This document shows, piece by piece, positions 1 to 13,339 of a stretch of DNA of 64,000 bases; the first letter of the stretch is position 1, and every line of letters starts with the position of its first letter. The notes under the pieces were generated by a model. The model was not told the origin of the DNA. It did not search any database and saw nothing but the letters and a program-made list of their open reading frames with translations. Source of the DNA: Dromaius novaehollandiae (taxonomy: Eukaryota > Chordata > Aves > Casuariiformes > Dromaiidae); contig NC_088099.1 of the NCBI RefSeq assembly GCF_036370855.1, forward strand, positions 140,375,517 through 140,439,516. Direction: 5' to 3'. The translations under genes were made by a program, and so were the position numbers.

Positions 1-3000
1 ACTTAATTAAACCCTTTTGTAGGAGAATGATTTTGATCTTTCTATTAACTAAGAGATAGTCCTCCTTTTTGCTGGTCACAGGCCTACACTCAATGCTGTG
101 GTGCCTATGTACATAATGAGAAAACCAGTGGGGGCTGGAGATCCTGGAAGTCTCTGTGGACTACAGAGTTCTTTTTACTACTGCCTGCAGTTGCTCAAAA
201 ATCTGCGCTTAGTGGTCCAGGTGACTTTCCAGTCCTGTGTTTCTGTGGATACTGCTGAATCCAAAATGTCAGGGAATGCTCTAGGTATCGATGAGTAGAA
301 GAACTCTGGAAACAGAAGGTCTTTGCATAGCACGCTGAACAGTGTCAGCCACTTCTGTCTGTAAATCAAATAACTGCCAGCTTTTTGCATAGCATTGCTC
401 TGTCTGAGCCCTGATGGTTTTAAAACCTGGACATCTTGGAATGGCTTGCTTTCTAAGCAGAAAAAAATGAGGAAGAAGGAAAAAAGTAAGGGGAGAGGGA
501 TAGTAGCTGTGGTGTTTGTAGGTGTGTTGTTTCTCTGCAAAAACAAAGTACGCAGTGAAGCATAATATTTTCATTAGACCAGCTGGAATTTCATTAGATA
601 CAGTTGGAAAAAGTGGGCAGACTTCTGAGCACATGGTCCTTGGGGAAGAACAGCTATTTTTGCATTGCATGGGAGGGGATGAGACACAGGGAGTCCTTGG
701 CAGAAGAAGAAATGGAGGCCATAAGTATTGAGGTAGGAGGGCAAAACGCAGCTTCTGGAGTACTGTAGAAAATGAAAATGTTTGCGGCACGTAGCCTCTG
801 GTGCAGTGAGGAAAGAGGGAATCAGTGGAGGAATGCATGTGGTAGTGGTGGGTGCATCCAGCTTACACAGGCAATGAAGCATGGCTACCTACCTCTAATT
901 CATATACTTAAACATAATTTGCTTTACAGGGTAAGACTTTGTTTATTTTCTGTGTGGCTAGTTATTGTTGCTTACGAGCAGATAGCAGTTTAGAATGAGC
1001 GTAGTTTAGTACTTTGTGGTGACCACTTTATTTTTGTGGAGGTGCATGTAGATAAGAACTTTCCTCATTCTTGATGCTGTGAGACCCAGGAATTTTTTCT
1101 CTTTTGTAGGGGGGAGCCAGTGAGGAGGTTAGGCTTTCTTGTTATATGGGGAGGGAAAAAAAACGTTAGAGACATTCTTACGGAGTAGCCAAAGGTGCTC
1201 TATGGAACACATCAGTCACTGTCCCCATTTCTGTCCCTGTTGTAGCAGTCTGGAAATCTAGACCTTTTGCTCTGCAGGTGAACGTGCTCACTGCCCAGTT
1301 AATGAGGCATGGAAAACAGATGAGCCTGAAGTCCAAAATCTAGCAAGTTCACTGTGAGGAAGGAGGTTGTAGGGGCTGAAACCTGGCGGCGGTAGTAGAA
1401 AAATCCAGTGAAGATCTTCTAGAAATACCTGTTGTTTGTTGGTTTATGTAGCTGAAATAATTGCAGATTTTTTTTAATGGATTCTAATAATATAAAAATA
1501 AGAGTAATGGATCTCTGTACTGTAACATGTCACTGTCTAACTGGATGTGCCTTCCTAACCTCAGCCATATCTCCTTTAGGAAACTGAAGATCATTCTGTA
1601 ATCGTATCTGTAATTCTACACTTGAACAATTGATCAAGAGTGGGTTAAAGAGGACTTGTTCCTCAAGTCCTTCTCAGAAGCATTCATTTATTAGCTACCA
1701 ACAGAAGAAAGGTTCAGGGAGTGAGCTAGGTGCATGAGCTGGTACTGCATGCATTCACCATCTGTAATTAATCTGGATTAAAGAGGATACATGTGCAAGA
1801 ATTTAATTTAGGCACTTACTTTAACCATGTGAAAGACCCTGTCAGTGTCTTCTAGGAGATCTGAATGCAAATCTGTTATCGGAAAATGTTGATTCTCTAA
1901 ATAATGTCCTATCACTGTTTCACCTCTGATATAGATGCTAAACTAGTCACTCTAAGCACTGGTCAGGAAGGAATAAATGCAAATATGATATACTGGACAT
2001 GCAATAGAAGATCAGTGTGTAAAGATGCTTTGCAGGTGTACATGGTTACTTACTTCATGTGTCTATGTAATGAAGTGTACACCATTTTATCTATTTGAGA
2101 AAGCAAGAATTTGACCTTGTGAGGTATCTTTCATTAGCTTTTTATTGGGAATGGTAGGTTTACTAATATTTAAGCTTAGGTAGCTTTCTGAAAATTAGAT
2201 AAGCCAAAAGCTTCTTAGAAATGATTGTTGATGGTGGTTATTTAGTGGGCTTTTTTAATCACTTGATTTAAAAGAATATTAGCTGGCCATCTATAAATAT
2301 TTATAACTCTCAGAGTACTTTCATATGCTGTTACCAGACAAGATTGCTGTTGAAATTATTACAGTGCTTCTCTTGGAATTCTTACCAAAGACAACATTGC
2401 TTCTGCAGAAAACTGGGCTTTGAAATCTTAGTTAATGTTCGATGATTTTCATCCTATAGCTGAAAATGGGAGCACAAAAGGTAAACTGGATTTTTTTTTA
2501 TACCAGAATCAAGACTGTTTAGTACAATGTGGGAAAAAATATTAGTCCAAATTCTGAGTACTCGAAGGAAAGGAAAAACTGTATTCATTGACAGAAGATG
2601 CAATTAATGTCTGTTGGTCTCATGTAAGACAGTAGCATCTTTCATTATGAATGAGTATGCTTTTAATGGTATTTACTACAGTTTAAAAGTACTTCCCTAG
2701 CCTGTAATTATCTGTCAGATTTGACTGTTGTTATAAAGTGCCGTATTTGGAGATACAATAAAACATGCGTTAAGTAGCCATTCAGACATCAGCGAGACAG
2801 ATCTGTTTCTTAAATGATGTACCTTTCTAGAGTCAAGAGGACTAATACTCTGCAACTGCTAACACTTCAGAGCAGCTTCCAAGTCCCAGCCTGTTTTAAG
2901 GGTGGCCTCTGCACTCAGTGTAGGAAGTACAGAAATTAGATCACTTAAACTTCTTAGTTCATGCTTCATGGTTTAATGCTTCTAAAAAAGAAATCCATGA

Positions 3001-4744
3001 ATTTTATTTCTTTCCAGAAAGAAGGCTCCAACATGGCATATAGCAGCTTCCAGAACTTGTATAGATATCTAAGACAAGGAAAATATTAATCATAACCTGA
3101 AGGCGTCAGGCAATGTGTGGCAATGCCACATTTTGTAGTTATTAATTTTCTGGATCATTTATGCCTTTTCTGGTATTACTTCAGTGTTTATTTCTGTAAA
3201 CTCTTACGTATTCTTAATGCTTCTTGTGACTCCTTTCCTTGGGAGGGGAAAAAAAATGTTTGCTTGACACCTTTCGGAAGAAGGATATTCAACAGAGGCT
3301 TCTTTGTTTTCTTGGTTTTCTAAATTAATTTACTTTGAGGAATTCAAGGCCCATGTCAGAACTTTAAGCAAATCTTAAGACCTGAAGAGTAAAGATAGAA
3401 ATTTGATTGCTTCAGGCAACAGCTTGTTTCATTCACTACTAGCCCATCTGCCCAACAGCAAATAGAAAAATTGGGCATCTTTTCATTAAAATTAAGAAAA
3501 ACTTCTACAGCTGCTTCTCAGTGTTTGTTCATCTCTGTTCATTAGGAACTATTGGAAAATATGATGCTTGCACTTACATAAGTATATCTTTTCTACCCAT
3601 TACTCCACATATTTAAAATGCTTCCTTTGACTCTTCCTCAACTCACTGGTCCAAAAAGGCTAATGCAGATCAGCATCCCCTTTGAAAAACTGATAGCAGT
3701 ATTCATTGAGAACTTGTCTACTCTATCGGGTGTTCTAAACTCACTGCAGTTTTGTAGTGCGCACTGTTTATAAGTATTTCTAAATCATTAGGAGTATCTC
3801 TCAGATAAAAACAGCTGCTCTCATATATAAAGAGTAGAAGCCATCAGAACTCATGAATGTTTTAGAGGGTTATAAGCCTGTGTGCTCCCTCACTGGGTTT
3901 TTGATAGTCTGTTTTTGTATTGCTACAACGACAGAAATCACTATGCAGCTGAACACTTAGCCTGTTTATCTTGCTGATCACTGCAGGTGATTCGTTTTCC
4001 TGGTTATGGTCCAGTTCTCTAAGATGTTCTACATAGCTGAAACTTCAAAGAACAGAGTAAATAAAGAACACATTTCTTGTCCTGTTCCATGTGACAGTTG
4101 AGTGTATTTTTAAAATAATAGCATATCTTACATTGGTAGCTCTTTTTCCTGTTCCTTGTTTTTTTGATGGATTTCCTTTTTCCTTGTCAAGTACATTGTC
4201 CATGCTGATTTGGTGTGTTGGGTGGTGGCCAGGGGTAACCAAAATGAAAGCCTTCCCTTTCATCCATAGAGAGAACTAGGATTCAAACATGTAGTATTTA
4301 TGGTCTGGGTCTACCACTCTGCTATGCATTTTTTTCACAAATAGGCTTCTGATATGTCTGAAAATCAACCATCCCAGTCACTAATGGTTACATTTTAAAA
4401 ATTGTTGACATCTGAAAGGGAATCCACTTCAGAAGGAGAGAGTGAAAAAAGGTTAAAAGGCAAGCTTCAAGCACATTGCTGGCAACAGGCATCAAAGACC
4501 TTATTTCAAGCTGGGCATTTAAATATGGAAAACAAATTTAGTAATAATTTACTCCTTTTATTCTGCTTATAAATCTGAACATGAGTCAACAGTGTCATGA
4601 TGTTGCCTCAAGGAAAGGGGAGGGGTGAACTGTCTGAGATTAAAAAAAAAGTCTGTGGGCTGTAATTTTGTTCCCTTTGCTGTTGGTAAGGCATCAGTTG
4701 AGTAGAGTTGAGTAGCATATTCACTTTTGATCCTGTACTTTGAG

Positions 4745-4925
4745 AAGAATGGAGACAGTAGAAAATCCAGAACACAGCAGCAAGAATAATTGAGGCCTAG
4801 GAAAAATGACCTCTGAAGGAGATGTTGGATTGCTCCTTCTAGAGAAGGAGAAAGTTGTGAAGAGGCTTCAAATCTGTCAAAGGATTTATTCTGCCACCCA
4901 GTCAACTGGGTATAGGACAAAAAGG
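4745..4925 (+). mobile_element. Decayed CR1 LINE fragment
   Basis: The stretch reading aagaataattgaggcctag, then atgacctctgaaggagatgt, then agaaggagaaagttgtgaag follows the conserved order of the CR1 3' region that I recall (cross-hybridising phrases such as 'atgacctatgaggaaaggtt' and 'tggagaagagaaggct'), with many substitutions. A possible 3' continuation at about 5320-5390 reads ccttccctgggaatatttaa, but the interval between is unrecognisable. It is older than the two copies below. Confidence 0.45.
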
Positions 4926-5750
4926 AGGATCTTAAATAGGCCTAGTGTAGTCTGTGGGTATATAAAATGGAGGCACATACCCAGATCTCCTTCTCTCTTT
5001 GGAACTGATGCAGCAGCAGCTGGAATACACTTTATGGCCTGGTCTTCACAGTGGAAGAGTGATACTGGGGAAAAGCAGAGTTCCTAGAAGAGGCATAGAC
5101 ATGATAGAAGGTTCAAAACTGCACTGTCTTGCAAACTCTGGGGTTTGGAAGGGAAGTTAAAGCTTTACTCGGCTGTAGTCTCCGAGAGCTTTCCCTTATG
5201 AAAGATGTGAAATTAAGCTATGTAATATAAAAGCTGGAAGTGCCTAACTGAGCAAATCACAGCAGAACTAGAACTGAAAGTGAACAAAATGTTAATAATG
5301 GGCATAAAAATCTGAATTTGAGGGTAGAACTTCCTTCCCTGGGAATATTTAAATCAAAATTGAAAGAGCGATTTTTTTCCACTCCTTTGGAAAAAGCAAT
5401 AACCCAAAAGCATTAAGCCAAAGAATAATTCATTGCAATCCTATGGCTTGTTTTATCAGAGAGATTAGACTTAGATGATTACATTGGCTCCTTCTGGTTT
5501 CATAATTTATTTTGCAAAGGGTGGGGGTTAAATGAGAGATTAGCAGCTCTCATGGGAGTGGAAAGAGGGTTTTCCCATGACAGGCATTTTGTACTGTCTT
5601 TCTGAAAGTATTTTTCAGTCCTTTTATCTGTTCTTTTCGTTCATTAGTATTTTTATCGATCATGATGTCAGAGGAGTGTCTCCCTGCTCTGAGAAGAAAA
5701 AAGCTAGGAGATGACTGTTTAGTTACCACAGGAATTGTCAGTGCTTCCCC

Positions 5751-5777
5751 TCCCTCCCCCCCCCCTTTTTAAAAAAA
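5751..5777. repeat. C-T-A homopolymer tract
   Basis: Ten C (5756-5765), five T and seven A in succession. Low-complexity sequence. Confidence 0.95.
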
Positions 5778-6289
5778 CAACTTCAGTAATTGTTTGGGCT
5801 GTTGCATTTATTCTGTTGCCTAACAGCACACTTTCTGGAGTCGCAGGGCTACTGACACAAGTTTCTTGCACTCTTAGTAAAGAAGAGATAGAAAATACTG
5901 TACAAATGCATCTTGAAAGCTACATAATCTGAGGAGGAAAAAGGGGAACCAAGCAGTTGGTGGTGTGGGTATTTTCATGTTAAGTATATTTTGAATTGTT
6001 TTGGGGTGGAGGAGGCTTGCCTTACGCTTCTAGTGTCTGTTAATCCTGTGTGGTTAGAATTAGAATGAGGAAACTATAAATGTTTCATGTTGAGGGAAAT
6101 GGCAATGCCTAAATTTAGTAATAATTTACTAAATTATTTAACTAATAATTGCCTAAACAGAAGCGGAAGATGTCAATAAAGGAAGATTGCTGGCTTCATA
6201 ACAAACTTGTTGGCAAACTTCTTTACCCATGAAGAGCTCTCCACCGATCGTAGTGTATTTGGAATTAGTGATCAGCAGAGTCTAGCGCT

Positions 6290-6731
6290 CCAGGGTCACT
6301 GGGATAGTTAAGGGGCTGTAGCACATGATGTATGAGGAAAGGTGGAGGAAATTAAGCTTGTTCAGCTGGAGAAGAGAAAGGTGGAGAGGGAGTCTCCTAC
6401 AATCCAAAGGGGGCTTATAGAGAAGACAAGTTGAACTCAGAAGAGGTGCGCAATGAAAAGGCAATAGGCAACATACACAAGGTCCACTAAGGGATATTCC
6501 GTATGGGTATAAGGAAAAAAAAATTGTTCCAGTGACAGTGGTTAAACCCGGGGAGGGATTGCTCAGACACACTGTAGGATCTCCATCCCTGGGAACGTTC
6601 AAACCCCACTTGGACAGGGTGCTGGGATCCACCCTTGTAGTCCTGCCCCTGCTGGACTCCTGCTCTGCGCAAGAGGTTGGGCTAGATGACCTCCAGAGGT
6701 CCCTTCCAAAGTAAATTATTATATGATTTTT
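6290..6731 (+). mobile_element. CR1 LINE, 5'-truncated, 3' end
   Basis: CR1 is the dominant retrotransposon of birds and is common in other sauropsids. The segment contains gatgtatgaggaaaggtgga, then a cagctggagaagagaaaggt block, then tccatccctgggaacgttca, and ends with ggttgggctagatgacctcc followed by agaggtcccttccaa and a degenerate attatatgattt tail. This order and the tail are diagnostic of the CR1 3' end in sense orientation. No reverse transcriptase reading frame remains. Its presence is the best evidence for the host lineage. Confidence 0.88.
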
Positions 6732-9700
6732 GAAGAGCTTTACAGACTTTGATCAGCACTGTTGAAATCCCTTCCTTTTGTATAACACAGAATTCCTCTG
6801 CTGCCTATAACTAAAAGCTAAACCTGTACTCCTGAAACCTTATTTTCTTAAAAATAAATAGTTGTAATAAAATTCTTATCTTGCTTTATGAGATGCTGTT
6901 ACAGTTGAACAGTAAGGTGAAGAAAGGAATGACCTCAGTTTTGTCACTTGCAGTACACACTGGTGAATTAATTTCTTTTTTTTTTTTCCTCCCCTTGGAA
7001 AGGAAGAGCTGGAAGTTCTATGAGGTAATACAAGGTGCAATAGTAAGACCTGCTACTATAGTAGTAAGGTGTTACAGCCATCAAGTTTCTTTTGCTGCTT
7101 TTCTTCCCTACCTTTTGGATTATAGTATGAGGATTTGGAGCTGATATTCACTTTTTTCTCCCTTTCTGCTAGAATTTGGGGATGTGTGTGGGAGGTATTT
7201 TCCCCTCTCCCTTTTCTTCCTCCTGTCTCTCCAAAATAGAACTTTCTAAACTTTACAAATGCTGCCAGGAGAAAATTTGGCATATGTGTAAAATTTGACT
7301 TGTTCACTTACTCCCAGTTGAAGAGAATATTCTTTCAAAAATACTAAGAATGTCCTCCTCTTGCAGTTTGTTGTAAGATTTATTTTGTATCTAACTTGTG
7401 ACTAATTGGCTATAGCATATGGTGAAGCTATTTTGAAGTTAGACACTTCAAATTTTTGTCATTTTTGTTGATTTAAAGGAATTTTTCTGCTTAGCTGTTG
7501 GTGTTTTCTGGACATTTCAGTTACTGCTTGAGCCTGGAAAGGGCAGGTCTTGAGTTCATAGCTGAAGTTCACTTAACAGATGGCCTTCCTTGGCTGACTT
7601 GCTTTTCTCCTCCCCCATCTCTTCCCTCCTTCCTCCAAGAAGGTCTCAGCGCTTATGGCTGTTAACTTGTACAAACTGGATCATGCTAGTTTAGATCCTT
7701 ATGTGACCAAATCTGGAATATGTGCTGCTCTGTACAGTTGCCCTGATGCACGCAGTTTTCTTCCTCCTTCAACTTCCTTGTTAATTCCAGGAAATGTTCC
7801 CCAGCCCCAGGTTGCCTCTTAGACTAGTCAAACATCCATTTAACTTTTTCAAGGGGTGACCAGATAAGAGGAGAAACCAAGTTCTGCGTTCTATGCTTTT
7901 TAAAGAATAAACAGCCTTTTGCCTGTTTTATCCACATCATCTCCCCCTAAAATGTCTGCACAGTCAAGCTGTCCTGCCCTTAGATATAGCAGCTCTGATA
8001 CTGAATGGGAAATAAGGTGGCTCAAGTGTATATTCTGTTCCAGTTTCCTTAACCAGCATACCAATTACTTCCTTGAAAACCCTTCTTTATGATCTGCTGG
8101 ATTAGGGTTTGGGGCAGGAATGGAAGGAGAAGGCTTAGTGGCTTTCTGGGATAGATGCCAAAGCACTTCCTCCAAATCCATACCTTTCTTTTCCCCTATT
8201 CCTTGGGATACAATAGATAGGCTGTCACTTAGCTAGCTAGGTTAGACTTTCCTTTTCTCCCAGCTAAAGGACAATTGTTTCTAAGCTTTGTAGTGACAGT
8301 TTTACTTTGTGTGAATTTTGTTCCTCACTAGATATAACTGTTATTATTACAGAACTCTTTTCTTCCTTTCCATCTTCCACAATTTCTTTGTCACAGTGCT
8401 GGTAATGACACTTGGTAAAGTTGGCAAAATGCTCTTGGTGCGGAATTTCCCACAAAAGTGAATCCTGAAGTTCTGACCCATGTCCTATAGCTTGGTGTAG
8501 GTGTTCTTGAAAGAGTAAGGTTAATCATATGTTCTCCTCTGAGAAAAACATTAAAGTGTTGATACTTTGCCCTGGCACATTAAGATTCTGAAATCTAAAG
8601 GTTACAAATAACACTTTAAATGACACACTTCTTAAATGAAATCTTAACATTCTTGAGAGTTCATGGAACATGTTTATTGTAGCATGCTTGAACAACTCTG
8701 CATTGCATCACACCTGCTTCTCTCACCAAAGTCCAGCTTTGTTGCAAATGGGGAAAATCTAACATCCAGAACTTAACTGGGCAATAACTTCCTTCCTGTT
8801 TAATGATCTATGAACAGAGATCCCATGCTGACTATGGTGTTCTTTGCTTGAAATTAAGTATTCTTCTTTTGTTTGTTGTACAATACTTGAAAGCAGTGTT
8901 CTTTTAGTGAGCCAACAATCTAACCACTTCACTATCTTGTACCAGTTAGAAGTGCTTTGAACTATTTAATATTAACTGAACCAATTTATTAGAAGTGCTA
9001 TCTAAAAACAAATTCAGATATAGCTTTACCCAGGAAAGCCATGGAAAGGAAACCCTTTCCCCCCGCCCCCGGCTCTTTGGCTGGAAACAAATACTTTGTT
9101 TTCATAGCATTTGAAACTGGAATAGATTCAGGCAACGCATATTCATTCTTTGAGACTCCTTGACCGTTTTAACTACAGTCACTTCCCTGTTCAGCCCACT
9201 CCTTTCACTTCTAACTGTGAGAATGAGAATTCCTTCATCATTTGGGAATTGGTCTTGCATTTTTTTGGACTTTATTGGAAAAAAATCCACTTTATCCGAG
9301 TGGAACACATTCAGTCTGTGAATTGTATTCTTGGGTGATATAAAAACATCAGCATTCACCAAAAAACGTTTTTGGTGGGAAAGTTTTTTTTCTGGGGTTA
9401 TTGGGGGCACTTTTATACTTCTTCCTGTACGGCTAAACTTGTTATGGGAAATATTAATCTGGGTGAGTCATGGCAGATCAGCAGGCCCTCCTTGGCTGCA
9501 ATCTAAAATACCATCATAAACCCTGAAACGTTTTACTTAGCATCCAGTGCAGACTAGTGGATAGCTGCCTTTGTCTAATTACTGATGTGTAAGCAGACCC
9601 TTAATGCCTTCCTCTCCGACCTGCGCAGAACATCTGACTGGAAATCTGTTCGGTGTGATTGTAACTGTCTCTTTCCTAGAAAGCAAAGACGTGCCCTGTA

Positions 9701-10669
9701 TAGTGCGTGTTTGTATCAACTGCCACATGTGCAAATGTTATGTGAAAGCTTTTACCATTCCCTAGTAGGGATGTGGCATTATACCCGAATGAGACTAAAA
9801 TCAGTTATTTGCTTTGTTCATTTTTAAAATTGTCCTTCTACAGTCTGTGTACAATTTGACAGTTCAAGTAGCAGTGTAAGAGTTCAGAAGGCTGTATTGT
9901 ATCAAACAAAATAAGGTCTGTTCTCCAGGGTCCATCTATACTGGATGCAAAGAGTAAGTAACAACAGATTAGTTGTGCAGGAAGCTGCAGAATTCATTGC
10001 CCGTATGAAAGATTTAGGCCTTTTCTCAACACTGAATTCATCTGCACTGCTGAAAAGCTCTCCCCCCTCCCCCCCACAACGTTTGATAAACCAACACCTT
10101 ATTTTTGCCCTTTATGGTGGCTGTTACAGAGGTTCACTGTGCTGGAGGTGGTTCAGTATTGTTCTTTGTTAAAATTTATGCTTTGAATAGTTACCAGGTC
10201 AGCAACCTGGCTAAATAAAAACAAGGATTTAGCGGAGTTTGAGCCAGCCATTTACAAATAAATCTCTTGGGGTCTCTAATCACTAGTGAATCTAGTAATC
10301 ACTTTGATTTCAAGGGAGATTAAGGATTATAAATATTATATAGATCTATTTTTATCTTCTGTGTTGCTATATGAAAGCAAAAGGCTCAGTACTACTTTTT
10401 CATCCTTTCTTCCCTCCAGCAGCAATTTACAATTACTTAGTTTGATAGGCTGAAAAGCTTCATAAGCAGCAGCATACTGTTTGGCAGAGGAAGTTTGAGC
10501 TGTCTAATGTGAATATTAACAGCAATTTTCTCTGAAGTCTCAACCTGCCATTAACATCCATGCTGATATGCTTATATGTAAATCTGCCAGCGGTGCTAGA
10601 TTTCAGGCCCCATGAAAGACGTTTGAACTCTGTAAAAACTAGTTTCAAAAGTCTCCTCTTTCACCTTCT

Positions 10670-10689
10670 CCCCCCCCCCCTTTTTTTTT
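10670..10689. repeat. C11-T9 polypyrimidine tract
   Basis: Eleven C directly followed by nine T in intron 2. Confidence 0.95.
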
Positions 10690-10992
10690 AATGTGGAATG
10701 ACAGTAGCAAATAGATTTGGGAAATAGACCTCATGCTAATGCAACAGAAAAGGTGGCTTAAAGTAAGGAGTGGAAAGATGAGATAGAGAAGTGTTTTCTA
10801 GTGTTTTCTACTCTATCCCTACCCAGTGTAGGAAAAACCTGGTTTTGGCATAGCCAGTACAGCACTGGTACAGGAAAAAAGAAATTTTGGTATCACAAAA
10901 ATGAGGTAGTGGAAATTGGGGATCTGCCTTGTAAACTCTTAATTCACGCAAATCCTAGATAGATAATAGCCACTTTTAAGATTCTCTGTCTT

Positions 10993-11028
10993 TAAATAAA
11001 TAAATAAATAAAAATAATAATAAAAAAA
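10993..11028. repeat. (AAAT)n/(AAT)n microsatellite
   Basis: Repeated taaa units pass into aat units and a short A run. Confidence 0.95.
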
Positions 11029-13162
11029 TTGAATACTTGTGCCCTGCATCCCACTGAGGAGAGAGTGGCTTCCACAGAATAATGAAATTCCTTTACACAT
11101 CGCTTCTGGCTTGCTCTCACATCTGCTTGGGAACAATTCCTTGCTGCAGTTTGCGATCATCTTCCTAGACATGAGGCTTTCAAATGACAATGCAAGTTGC
11201 CAGGGTGAGCTTGTGCTGGAGGAATTAAATGTTTCTGTGAAAGGCGATAGACCTCATGGATGGCGAGGCCTTCTGCTGCTACAGTGTATGTTCTGCCTTT
11301 TCCAAAATTTTGTATAGCCTGTTCTTGAGAGTGAGTAACGGCGTAGGAACTCTGTGAACAGTCGCAGAGAAGCCCTGTGGATGTACAAGCGACCCAGCAC
11401 TGCACTAAACTTCTTCCTCTGTTCCCCTTTCTATCAGTTACCAGTTGCTCCGGCACCAGTCTCCATGTTCTGTGGTCCTCAATGGCTGTGTCTTCCCCCA
11501 CAGTTGTGATTGCAGTTGTTACGCTGCCTGAACGCTAGCCCTCAAAGTAAAAAGAGCATCATGGATGCAGCCTCTCTTTAGCGCCAAACTTTTCAGGAGC
11601 GAGGCTTTTAAATTGAGCTCTAGAGCAGTTTTGCTCTGGCAAGGGAAGTTAAATTCAATCACAAAGTCAAAATAGAGGTGATTGTGATCCCTCCTGTGCT
11701 TCTGACACCTTTGTAATTTGGTGCTTTTTAAATACTAGAAAAAAATTCTGAAACGATATGCAAGCATTAATGAAACTCAGCTGGGGTAAAGGCATTGAGG
11801 TTTGCCTACAAATGCCATCTGGATATCTGTCAGTGCAATGTTTGTTTTTTGTATTATTCTTTCAACCTGCTTTAAACAATTTCTGCGGCTTCTACATTTC
11901 CTCTTGTTATACAAATAAATCTTTGACGCTGATCCTCTTTTTGTTCTCTATATCGATTCCGATGCCAAATAAAAACAAAGCTCACTTCTATGTAGTAGCT
12001 TAACTGTGTCTCTGCTCCTGTAGGACTAGTCCTGACAGGGTAGGAAACGCAGCCATAATCCTCCGTCTACCACCAGCCTTTGGAAGAGCTTGTCGTCGAG
12101 TCAAGAGTGCAGAAAGTCATGGAGGAGGTCTGATCCTTGAAACCTGTCTCCAAGGCATCAGCTCTGGCACCCAGGGCAAGGAGGAAAGCAGGGCAGAGGA
12201 TGAATTGCGGCTTGCCCCTTCCCCTGCTTTGTATGAAGTCTTTGAACCCTTGCCCTAAGGGGAGCCAGCGTGCCCGTGGAAAGCAGGGGGCTCTAACAAT
12301 GCCCCGCTTGTGCTGTCTGCCTTCTCCCAACGCTGCAAAAGCTGGGATTATCCTGCAGACTGCCTGGTGAGGAGGAACCCACTTCTGGTGTTAAGAACAA
12401 CTTCCTACTTTGATGATGGATGAAGCTGAAATAAAGCCGTTTAATTTTTAAAAAACTCTTGACCCCAAAAGGATTGAACTATTATTTTAATGACTGTATT
12501 GAGCAAATATTACTTGGAAATCATTAAAAGAACATGCATAGCTCCAGATCCTGCTGTCTGACTTGTATTGATGAAACTTTTCTTTAACCAGAGGGATGAT
12601 AGTTAATTCTTTTTCTGCTAAATTGACAGCAACATGGGCAAGACTTTTTGCTGTTGCTTTGTATTGCGTTTCCATCACCAGGAAATTTGTAGTCAAAACA
12701 GGCTATTAGTGAGTGTTGCGAGTGAACATTCATAATGATCTCTTCATAGCAGTTTGAAATTACAGCTGGCTGAATTAATTTTTAGTCATGCCATTTTTCA
12801 CTGGGAGTGCTGACCTGCTGAAACTATTGCAGGACCATGCTGAGTTCAATTTGAAGGGTTTTTTTTATTTTATTTTTTTCATTTTATTGAAAGGCTTCTC
12901 AGATCCACAGTGGAACTAGAGAAGAAAATTGTACTGTGCAGTAAGCGGTGATTTACAGCTTTTTGGCATAACGTATGAGACACATGGCCTCATGCACTTC
13001 CTGCTCTGCTGGATTTGCAGCAGTGGCTTGAACTTTGCCTCCCACATTCAAGGTGAGTTCCCTGACCATCAGTTTATATAATCAGCTTTTCTGCCCTAAG
13101 GATTATTTGGAGCAATTCCCTTTGTATGTGTATATGGTTCTTCCTGGAGCAGAAGGATTGAT

Positions 13163-13222
13163 TCTGTAGCCTAGTGGTTAGTATGTCTGGCTGGGATGTG
13201 AGAGGCTGGACTCAAATCAGTA
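13163..13222 (+). repeat. tRNA-derived SINE relic (MIR/CORE-SINE-like)
   Basis: TAGCCTAGTGG at 13167-13177 resembles a polymerase III A box and GGCTGGACTCAAATC at 13204-13218 a degenerate B box, about 35 bases apart, as in the tRNA-like head of amniote MIR-type SINEs. It does not fold as an intact tRNA and the body of a SINE is not recognisable, so it is probably an old fragment. Confidence 0.5.
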
Positions 13223-13323
13223 GTTTGGATGAAACGAAAGAGGGATAGCATGAACTTGGGTTGCTCACCAGGGCGTGGGGTTATCTGGCACCAGCATGCT
13301 GATTACTTGCGGGTGCTGAGTGA

Positions 13324-13339
13324 GCATGCATGCATGCAT
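13324..13339. repeat. (GCAT)4 microsatellite
   Basis: Four perfect GCAT units, self-complementary and alternating purine-pyrimidine. Confidence 0.95.

Noticed and set aside
12050..12370. GC-richer patch with opposing short frames in intron 2
   Set aside because: CpG density is low and no splice or start context was convincing.
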